From: Chloroflexota bacterium
Lineage (GTDB): Bacteria; Chloroflexota; Anaerolineae; B4-G1
Assembly (NCBI GenBank): GCA_003648085.1
Contig: QMOC01000015.1
Coordinates: forward strand, 1-12,325
DNA: 12,325 nucleotides
Reading direction: 5' to 3'
Below are positions 6,797 to 12,325 of the stretch, one piece after another. Numbering within the stretch: the first letter of the stretch is position 1; each line of letters begins with the position of its first letter. The notes beneath the pieces are model-generated. The model did not search any database. It had not been told where the DNA came from and saw nothing but the letters and a program-made list of their open reading frames with translations. Made by a program: the position numbers and the translations under genes.

Positions 6797-9700
6797 ATGA
6801 ATACCACCACGGGCAGACTCACTCCTCACGTACCCCACTGGCTGTTGCTGCGACTGGCTGACCCGTCAGCCACCGTTGCCCCCGGCCAGAGGTACACCTT
6901 TGGCGCCGCTGTTATTTTCGCGGACATAGTGAGTTCCACGCCGTTGGTGGAGAAACTGGAGACCTGGGGTCCTCAGGGCGTCGAGGCGTTAGAGCAAGCG
7001 TTCAACACCATCTTCGGCATGCTGGTGGGCGTCACGCGCTCCTTCGGTGGCGATGTGGTCTACTTCAGCGGCGATGCCATCACCAGCATGTGGCCGGTCG
7101 AGGGGTCGGAGGACGAGGAGGCGCGGCGGACTGCGGCGCTACGAGCCTGTGCTGCTGCGCTGAGTATGCAGGACTTCATGAACCGCCTCGGTGAGATGGA
7201 CACACCCGCCGGGCCCATAAACCCGGCGGTGCGGTTGGGAGTGGGCTACGGCTCCGTTACGCTTATGATCGTCGGCAGCGCCGCTCACCAGCGATGGGTG
7301 CTCGCCGGCCCGGCCATACGTGCAGCAGTCCAGGCAGAGTCTACCGCGCCGCCTAATCAGGTGCGATCTCACCCCTCGGTTCTGGAGATAGTGGGGGAGG
7401 CCATCACCGCCGATGAGACGGGGGTGCTCTCTCACCTCAACGTGGCAGTGCCCCCCTCGCCGGTGCAGTCGCCTGTCGTGGACGACGAACTCCTACGCCC
7501 CTTCATCCACCCCGTGCTGGCCAGTCGCGAACTGTCCGGCCCGGAGGAATTCGTGGCCGAGTTCCGCTCGGTCGTTCCGATGTTTGTAAGGTGCGAGAGG
7601 TCCGGGGGCAGAGATGACGTCAGCGCCTGGTTAAACGCCTGGTTCCAGGCGGCCCAGTCCTGTATCAGTAGTTTCGGAGGCTGGCTGAGCAACATCGAGG
7701 TAGGCGACAAGGGGAACGTGATGATCGCCCAGTTCGGCGCACCTGTGGCCCACGAGGACGATGAGCGGCGGGCAGTGGCCTGCGCACTGGCGCTACAGGA
7801 GACGGCCGCCTCCATCGCCCCCGACCTGCACCCGCGTATTGGCATCGCCCGTGGACGCCTGTTCGTTGGGACCGTGGGCACCCCCGACCGGCACGCCTAC
7901 ACGCTGATCGGCGACGGGATCAACTTGGCCTGCCGATTGATGGAGATGGCCCAACCAGGACAGATCATCGTCAGTGCGCGGGTGCGCAACGCCACCACCG
8001 ACCACTTCACCTTCCGCGATCTGGGCTCCGTGCGGGTCCGAGGCAAGCGCGAGGCCGTGTCACTCTACACCGTACTGTCCGCCCGGCGTCGGCGGGAGAG
8101 ATTCATCGGCCAGTACCTCGACCACCGGCAGAGGCTGGTAGGACGTGAACGGGAACTGAGGGTCGCCGAGGTGGTGATGGAGCAGGCATGGTCTGGGCGG
8201 GGACAGATACTGACGGTCAGCGGCGAGGCCGGCATCGGCAAATCCTGCCTGGTCTCCGAACTACTCCATCGCTGGACATCGCAGGGCGGGGTTGCCGTCG
8301 GCGGTGCCTGTCTTCCCTTCGCCCAGGAGACCCCCTACCTTCCGTGGCGCGAAATCGTCGCCGCTCTCTGCGGTTTGATGGGCGACGAGGATCGTGCTAC
8401 GCAGATTGAGCAGATCGCCCATACGCTGGCCCGACTTCCCGCCCCCGAGGGACAGCCCGACTACTGGACTATCCGCTCGCCGCTCTTGGCCGAGGTGCTG
8501 GGGCTGGGGATGGAGGACAACGATCTGACGCGCGGACTGCAGGGACGGTCACGGCGGGACAACACCTTCGCCACCGTCCAGGCGCTGTTGCAAGCGGAGG
8601 CAGCCCGGTCTCCCACTCTGGTGCTGATCGAGGACGCGCACTGGGCCGATGACCTCTCGCTTCAACTGACCGCATTCCTTGCCAGCAGTATGCGCAAAGA
8701 CCGGCTGCTCCTCGTCCTTGTCCATCGCCCACTGCCTCTCCCCACCCCTGTCCTCTGGCAGATGATCCAGCGCCTCCCGCATCACACCCCCGTCACTTTA
8801 AGCGAGTTGACGGCGGAGGACAGCCGCGCCCTGGTGGAGGACCGGCTGGGTGGCGTCCGCGTGCCAGACGAACTGGTCCTTCTGGTGTTCGAGCGCACCC
8901 AGGGTCACCCCTTCTTCACTGAAGAAATCATCAACATGTTTCAGGATATGGGATGCATCCGCTCCGAGGGGAACAGCGTCGTTTTCGACCGGCAACGGGC
9001 GGCCGGGACCAGTCTCCCGGACACAGTGCAGGGGGTGGTGCAGGCACGGGTGGACCAGTTGATGGAGAGGAACAGGCTTACCCTCAAGGTCGCCAGCGTC
9101 ATCGGGCGACTTTTCCCCTACCAGGTACTGGCGGGTATCTACCCGGTGCCGATAGAGGACGTTGAACTGCAGACCCACCTGGACGTATCGGAGCGGCTGG
9201 GCCTGACGCTGCTGGAGCGACTGGTGCCGGAACCGGAGTATCTTTTCAAGCATACCATCACGCGCGAGGTCGTCTACGAGAGCCTGGCCTTCGCTCAGCG
9301 GCGGCTTCTGCACGCAGCGGTCGCTCGATGGTACGAGGAGCAGTACGCGGACAACCTGGAGCCATATTATTCGCTCCTGGCCTATCACTACGGTCAGGCG
9401 AGGCGGCGGGAGCAGGAATTACACTACTTGCTGCTGGCCGCCGATCACGCAATGCGCATCCACGCCACCAGCGAGGCGGTCCGTTACTACGAGCGGGCCC
9501 TGGAGTTGCTGGATCGGGAGCGGGAACCGGCACGCACGGCTGACGTATTGATGCGCTTGGCGCGGGGTGTCCACTTCGTCACCGGCCGCTACGATCAGGC
9601 CCAGGAGTACTTCCGGCAGGCGCTCGCGCTGTACGAGCAGGTCGGCGACCCCGTTCAAGCCGCCGAAGCCTGCTTTGAGATCGCTGACCGTCTGGCCGTT

Positions 9701-10810
9701 CATAACCTGGATGCTTCCCTTGAGTACACCCTGCGGGGCCTCGAGTACATCCGCGATCAACCTGATGCCCAGTGTCAGATGATCATCGGCTACTCCAATG
9801 TGGCCGATCTCCAGCGCAGTCGAGGAAACTATGAGGAGGCCGAGAAAGCATTACAACACGCCCTGGCTCTGGCACAGGAGACAGGCAATCTCGATGGCCT
9901 CTGGAGATGTTACCGGGTGCTTTCCCTCTACCATTACAGCCGGGGGGAGAAGCGTGAGGCTTTTGAGGCTGGAGCACTGTCGGTCAGATACATAGAGCAA
10001 GCCGGTGCCCTGGTAGAGCATCAGATTATCGCTCTCAACAATCAGGCCTGCTTTGCCCAGGAACTGGGTGATGTGGAGGCAGCCATCGAGGCAGGGGAGG
10101 CCGGGCTGGCCCTGGCGCGGCGGGCAGGTATTGTCAGCGAGCAGGTGATCCTGGCCTCCACTTTGGCTGGCATTTACAACCACATCGGGGATTGGGACGC
10201 GGCCGAGCGGGTGTTGGATGAAGGGTTGCGGCTTCTGGCGCAGCATCCCCACCCCTATCACGAGGTGGCGCTTTACGTGGAAGCGGGGGATACAGCCTCC
10301 GGGCGCGGGGACTGGGAGATGGCCATTGAGCACTGGTCACGGGCAGAGGCGAAGTCGCGCACCGGGACACAGCAGATATTCACCGCCGGATTGCGCGCCT
10401 CCCTGGCGATGGCGTGGGTCCAGCGGGGCGATCTGGAACAGGCCGAACGGTGGGCCTCCCAGGCGCGTGCCCTGGCAGAGGAGCGGAAGCAGCAGGGCGC
10501 ACTGGCGGCGGGCTGGCGTGCTCAGGGGATGATCGAGCAGGCACGGGGCAACTGGGAGGCCGGGGTGGCGGCCTTCAAGCGCGCATTGGCATTGGCCCGC
10601 GACCTGGACGACCCGGTGGAGGCCGCCCGCACGCTGCTGGAGTACGGCCGACTGCTTCTGGCCGCAGGTTGGGTCGAGGAGGGATGCGCCACGTTGCGCC
10701 AGGCCGAGGAGCAGGCGACTGCTGTAAGTCTATTCCCCGTCGCTCAGGCAGCACGGGAAGCACGCGGATTACGCATTAACCCGGAGGTGAAGCATCGCCA
10801 AGCCAACTGA
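6797..10810 (+). CDS. Soluble adenylyl cyclase-like protein: two cyclase domains, P-loop ATPase, TPR repeats
   Basis: A 1337-residue cytoplasmic signalling protein. Seen: cyclase domain C1 (about 34-200) with the two metal-binding aspartates in FADIVSST (Asp43) and YFSGDAITSMW (Asp93); cyclase domain C2 (about 252-425), which lacks those aspartates but has GDKG (Lys305), AYTLIGDGINLACRLM with Thr369, and Asn376 and Arg380; a NTPase with Walker A GEAGIGKS (476-483) and Walker B LVLIEDAHWAD (608-618); then about ten TPR-like repeats (about 880-1310), such as GRYDQAQEYFRQALALYEQ. This split of metal site (C1) and base/transition-state residues (C2) predicts a single C1/C2 active site making cyclic AMP, as in mammalian ADCY10. 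No LuxR-type helix-turn-helix is present at the C-terminus. The ATG has GGGAG three bases upstream, a tight spacing, and no earlier in-frame start was found. It has its own promoter, and its last 17 bases overlap hflX. Confidence 0.88.
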   Translation: MNTTTGRLTPHVPHWLLLRLADPSATVAPGQRYTFGAAVIFADIVSSTPLVEKLETWGPQGVEALEQAFNTIFGMLVGVTRSFGGDVVYFSGDAITSMWPVEGSEDEEARRTAALRACAAALSMQDFMNRLGEMDTPAGPINPAVRLGVGYGSVTLMIVGSAAHQRWVLAGPAIRAAVQAESTAPPNQVRSHPSVLEIVGEAITADETGVLSHLNVAVPPSPVQSPVVDDELLRPFIHPVLASRELSGPEEFVAEFRSVVPMFVRCERSGGRDDVSAWLNAWFQAAQSCISSFGGWLSNIEVGDKGNVMIAQFGAPVAHEDDERRAVACALALQETAASIAPDLHPRIGIARGRLFVGTVGTPDRHAYTLIGDGINLACRLMEMAQPGQIIVSARVRNATTDHFTFRDLGSVRVRGKREAVSLYTVLSARRRRERFIGQYLDHRQRLVGRERELRVAEVVMEQAWSGRGQILTVSGEAGIGKSCLVSELLHRWTSQGGVAVGGACLPFAQETPYLPWREIVAALCGLMGDEDRATQIEQIAHTLARLPAPEGQPDYWTIRSPLLAEVLGLGMEDNDLTRGLQGRSRRDNTFATVQALLQAEAARSPTLVLIEDAHWADDLSLQLTAFLASSMRKDRLLLVLVHRPLPLPTPVLWQMIQRLPHHTPVTLSELTAEDSRALVEDRLGGVRVPDELVLLVFERTQGHPFFTEEIINMFQDMGCIRSEGNSVVFDRQRAAGTSLPDTVQGVVQARVDQLMERNRLTLKVASVIGRLFPYQVLAGIYPVPIEDVELQTHLDVSERLGLTLLERLVPEPEYLFKHTITREVVYESLAFAQRRLLHAAVARWYEEQYADNLEPYYSLLAYHYGQARRREQELHYLLLAADHAMRIHATSEAVRYYERALELLDREREPARTADVLMRLARGVHFVTGRYDQAQEYFRQALALYEQVGDPVQAAEACFEIADRLAVHNLDASLEYTLRGLEYIRDQPDAQCQMIIGYSNVADLQRSRGNYEEAEKALQHALALAQETGNLDGLWRCYRVLSLYHYSRGEKREAFEAGALSVRYIEQAGALVEHQIIALNNQACFAQELGDVEAAIEAGEAGLALARRAGIVSEQVILASTLAGIYNHIGDWDAAERVLDEGLRLLAQHPHPYHEVALYVEAGDTASGRGDWEMAIEHWSRAEAKSRTGTQQIFTAGLRASLAMAWVQRGDLEQAERWASQARALAEERKQQGALAAGWRAQGMIEQARGNWEAGVAAFKRALALARDLDDPVEAARTLLEYGRLLLAAGWVEEGCATLRQAEEQATAVSLFPVAQAAREARGLRINPEVKHRQAN
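10783..10796 (+). promoter_or_regulatory. Ribosome-binding site and ATC initiation codon of hflX
   Basis: GGAGGT (10783-10788) is followed by five bases and ATC at 10794-10796, inside the last codons of the cyclase-like gene. This is the best Shine-Dalgarno near the gene. It fits only the ATC, because an in-frame TGA lies at 10788-10790 and no ATG, GTG or TTG occurs in frame before 10953. Confidence 0.6.
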
Positions 10811-12113
10811 ACCAACCGGTCCCCCACGGGAACGCGGGTTCCTGGTCGGGGTTGAACTGAAAGGCCCCCACGTCTCCTCGTCCGACGGCTACTGGCCGGT
10901 CGAGGAATCACTGGCCGAACTGGCGCAACTGGCCCACACGGCCGGCATTGTTGTGGTGGGCCAGACAGTGCAACGTCTGGAGCGTCCCCACCCGGCCACT
11001 TTCATCGGCCCGGGCAAAGCCAGGGAGGTGGCCGAGAAGGTGGCGCAGACCGCCGCCGATGTGGTTATTTTTGACGATGAACTCTCACCGCGCCACCAGC
11101 GGGAATTGGAGAAGACGTTGGGCGAGGGGATCAAACTGCTCGACCGCACCGCGCTCATCCTCGACATCTTCGCCCAGCACGCCCACACCCGCGAGGGGGC
11201 ATTGCAGGTGGAGTTGGCGCAGTACGAGTACCGCTTGCCGCGCCTAACGCGGGCCTGGACCCACCTGGCGCGGCAGGCTGGTGGGCGGGCCGGCGGAGCC
11301 ACGGGGGGCGTCGGTGTGCGCGGGCCTGGCGAGACGCAGTTGGAGACCGACCGGCGGGTCATTGGGCGGCGCATCGCCCAACTCAAGCGCGAATTGGAGG
11401 AGGTACGTGCTCATCGGGGACGCCACCGCACGCAGCGGCGTAAGGTGGGCGTGCCCACCGTTGCCATCGTCGGCTACACCAACGCCGGCAAGTCCACGCT
11501 CCTCAATGCCCTCTCTGGCGCCGGTGTGCTTGTGGCGGATCAGTTGTTTGCCACGCTCGACCCGACCACGCGCCGCGTCCAGTTGCCCGGTGGAGGCGTG
11601 GCCCTCTTCACCGACACCGTCGGCTTCATCCAGAAACTCCCCACCCAGTTGGTGGCCGCTTTCCGCGCCACGCTGGAGGAGGTGACCGAGGCCGACCTGC
11701 TGCTGCACGTCCTTGACGTCACCCACCCCCAGGTGATGCGCCAGGCCGAGGCCGTGCGTAAGACACTGGCGGAAATCGGAGCCGCTGACAAGCCCATCGT
11801 CAGTGCGCTGAATAAGATTGACCGTCTACCTATTCCCAATGCTATTCTCCCCCTCCTGGCCGAGTTCCCCGCTAGCGTCGCCATCTCGGCTCTCCACGGA
11901 GAAGGGTTGGAGGTGCTTCTGACCCACATCGAGAGGGCATTGGAGACGCAGATGACCTGGCTTGACGTGCTCATCCCCTACGAATTGGGGGAGTTGGTGG
12001 ATTTATTCCATCGGCGGGGACTGATCAAGCGGGAGGAACACACGGAGGCAGGAACACGTATCGTGGGGCGCGTACCACGTGCGTTGGTGGGACGTTTTCA
12101 CGTGTGCCGCTAA
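10794..12113 (+). CDS. hflX: HflX ribosome-associated GTPase, apparently with an ATC start
   Basis: An Obg/HflX-family GTPase that in other bacteria binds the 50S subunit and splits or rescues stalled or hibernating ribosomes under stress. Read from ATC it has 439 residues, close to the usual 400-440. Seen: N-terminal HflX domain ([33 protein letters not shown]), the signature [15 protein letters not shown] with a following coiled helix, then G1 GYTNAGKST (about 227-235), the G2 region [11 protein letters not shown]3 DTVGF (274-278), G4 NKID (340-343) and G5 SALHG (365-369). A GTG at 10953 would give 386 residues but would cut off about 53 residues that look conserved (LVGVEL to GIVVV), so it is unlikely to be the true start. 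The first residues from ATC read MAKPTEPT. It overlaps the cyclase-like gene by 17 bases, suggesting translational coupling. Confidence 0.88.
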   Translation: MAKPTEPTGPPRERGFLVGVELKGPHVSSSDGYWPVEESLAELAQLAHTAGIVVVGQTVQRLERPHPATFIGPGKAREVAEKVAQTAADVVIFDDELSPRHQRELEKTLGEGIKLLDRTALILDIFAQHAHTREGALQVELAQYEYRLPRLTRAWTHLARQAGGRAGGATGGVGVRGPGETQLETDRRVIGRRIAQLKRELEEVRAHRGRHRTQRRKVGVPTVAIVGYTNAGKSTLLNALSGAGVLVADQLFATLDPTTRRVQLPGGGVALFTDTVGFIQKLPTQLVAAFRATLEEVTEADLLLHVLDVTHPQVMRQAEAVRKTLAEIGAADKPIVSALNKIDRLPIPNAILPLLAEFPASVAISALHGEGLEVLLTHIERALETQMTWLDVLIPYELGELVDLFHRRGLIKREEHTEAGTRIVGRVPRALVGRFHVCR

Positions 12114-12178
12114 TTGCTACTGGTAGCTACTCAGCCAATCTGCCAGATTCGAGATCGGACGCAGATTTCCGCAGATCA

Positions 12179-12187
12179 AATTCAAAA
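12179..12187. repeat. Left 9-bp direct repeat (possible target-site duplication)
   Basis: AATTCAAAA directly abuts the left end of the MITE-like element and is repeated exactly at 12287-12295. The flanking bases differ, so the repeat is exactly nine bases long. Confidence 0.6.
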
Positions 12188-12212
12188 GGGTGTGGCTAAA
12201 ATCAGTGGGACG

Positions 12213-12228
12213 TCCGGCTTCAGCCGGA
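12213..12228. repeat. Internal hairpin 1 of the MITE-like element
   Basis: TCCGGCT and AGCCGGA are perfect 7-base arms around a TC loop. The central GCTTCAGC is complementary to GCTGAAGC in hairpin 2. Confidence 0.7.
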
Positions 12229-12232
12229 AAAT

Positions 12233-12248
12233 CCCCGCTGAAGCGGGG
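12233..12248. repeat. Internal hairpin 2 of the MITE-like element
   Basis: CCCCGCT and AGCGGGG are perfect 7-base arms around a GA loop. It lies four bases after hairpin 1 and can pair with it as an alternative. A short GGCC-TCC-GGCC dyad overlaps its right side (12247-12257). Confidence 0.7.
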
Positions 12249-12286
12249 CCTCCGGCCTTTTCTCCCCACGAATTTTAGCCAGACTC

Positions 12287-12295
12287 AATTCAAAA
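12287..12295. repeat. Right 9-bp direct repeat (possible target-site duplication)
   Basis: An exact second copy of AATTCAAAA, directly after the right terminal inverted repeat of the MITE-like element. Confidence 0.6.
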
Positions 12296-12325
12296 ATCAG
12301 CGTTTGGCGGCGTGCGTCTGCGTCC

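Larger units (their letters stand above)
12188..12286. mobile_element. 99-bp MITE-like element with terminal inverted repeats
   Basis: The left end GGGTGTGGCTAAAAT and the inverted right end GAGTCTGGCTAAAAT agree at 13 of 15 bases, and partial similarity continues inward (GTGGG). The element is flanked by exact 9-bp direct repeats, as expected of a target duplication. Inside are two short GC-rich hairpins. It has no coding capacity, so it would be moved in trans by an unseen transposase or be a dispersed palindromic repeat. Confidence 0.6.
12114..12325. other. Noncoding region after hflX, to the window end
   Basis: No coding frame of note is seen here. It begins with a small stem GCTAC-TG-GTAGC (12116-12127) just past the hflX stop that lacks a T-run, so no terminator is called. 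The rest is repeats: a degenerate outer inverted repeat, and a MITE-like element inserted in it. Confidence 0.7.
12157..12325. repeat. Interrupted outer inverted repeat (GGACGCAGA ... TCTGCGTCC)
   Basis: GGACGCAGA at 12157-12165 is exactly complementary to TCTGCGTCC at 12317-12325, the last bases of the window. CGCAGAT also occurs twice, 10 bp apart, at 12160 and 12170. With the inner 99-bp element and one direct repeat removed, the two ends lie about 60 bp apart, which suggests a small older palindromic repeat. The right end may continue beyond the window. Confidence 0.5.

Noticed and set aside
6781..6861. ATG at 6781 as a short leader gene before the cyclase-like gene
   Set aside because: Out of frame with the cyclase, about 26 codons, no ribosome-binding site and no recognisable features.
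10953..10955. GTG as the hflX start
   Set aside because: It would remove about 53 residues of recognisable HflX N-terminal sequence, and no Shine-Dalgarno lies before it.
12116..12127. Small GCTAC/GTAGC hairpin after hflX as a terminator
   Set aside because: Only five base pairs with a two-base loop and no following T-run.

Overview
The window is a GC-rich, densely packed bacterial chromosome segment. It holds eight protein genes: six read rightward, and one leftward toxin-antitoxin pair sits between them. The gene mix (an FG-GAP-like surface protein, a short HicBA pair, a very large cyclase/ATPase/TPR signalling protein and HflX) together with small dispersed palindromes would fit a Chloroflexota (Anaerolineae-like) genome. 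That placement is an impression from style, not a proven assignment. No rRNA, tRNA, CRISPR array or transposase gene was seen.

Region 1 (1-2180): the 3' part of a probable extracytoplasmic protein with calcium-loop (FG-GAP-like) repeats and a C-terminal NTF2-like domain. It is followed after 29 bp by a zinc-dependent medium-chain dehydrogenase that starts at TTG behind a strong Shine-Dalgarno. Region 2 (2202-2671, minus strand): a hicB-hicA toxin-antitoxin pair with its own near-consensus sigma70-type promoter (TTGACC, 17 bp, TATAAT). Its -10 box overlaps a possible -10 of the divergent aminotransferase gene. Region 3 (2754-6668): a class III PLP aminotransferase followed after 27 bp by an 866-residue ATP-grasp/phosphohistidine enzyme with the size and domain order of rifampin phosphotransferase-like dikinases. 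With the upstream dehydrogenase these could form a small oxidise / transaminate / phosphorylate pathway for an unknown substrate.

Region 4 (6669-12113): a second near-consensus promoter (TTGACC, 17 bp, TACAAT) and a 27-bp near-perfect palindrome precede a 1337-residue protein. That protein has two cyclase homology domains, a P-loop ATPase and about ten TPR-like repeats, the architecture of soluble adenylyl cyclase (ADCY10). The catalytic residues are split between the two cyclase domains as in ADCY10, but the two residues I recall as binding bicarbonate are not conserved. Its 3' end overlaps hflX, the ribosome-associated GTPase. The conserved HflX N-terminus reads back to an ATC codon placed ideally after a GGAGGT ribosome-binding site, with no ATG/GTG/TTG available in frame before codon 54.

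Region 5 (12114-12325): noncoding. It carries a 99-bp MITE-like element with imperfect terminal inverted repeats, two internal hairpins and flanking 9-bp direct repeats (AATTCAAAA). The element appears to have inserted into an older inverted repeat whose visible ends are GGACGCAGA and TCTGCGTCC.
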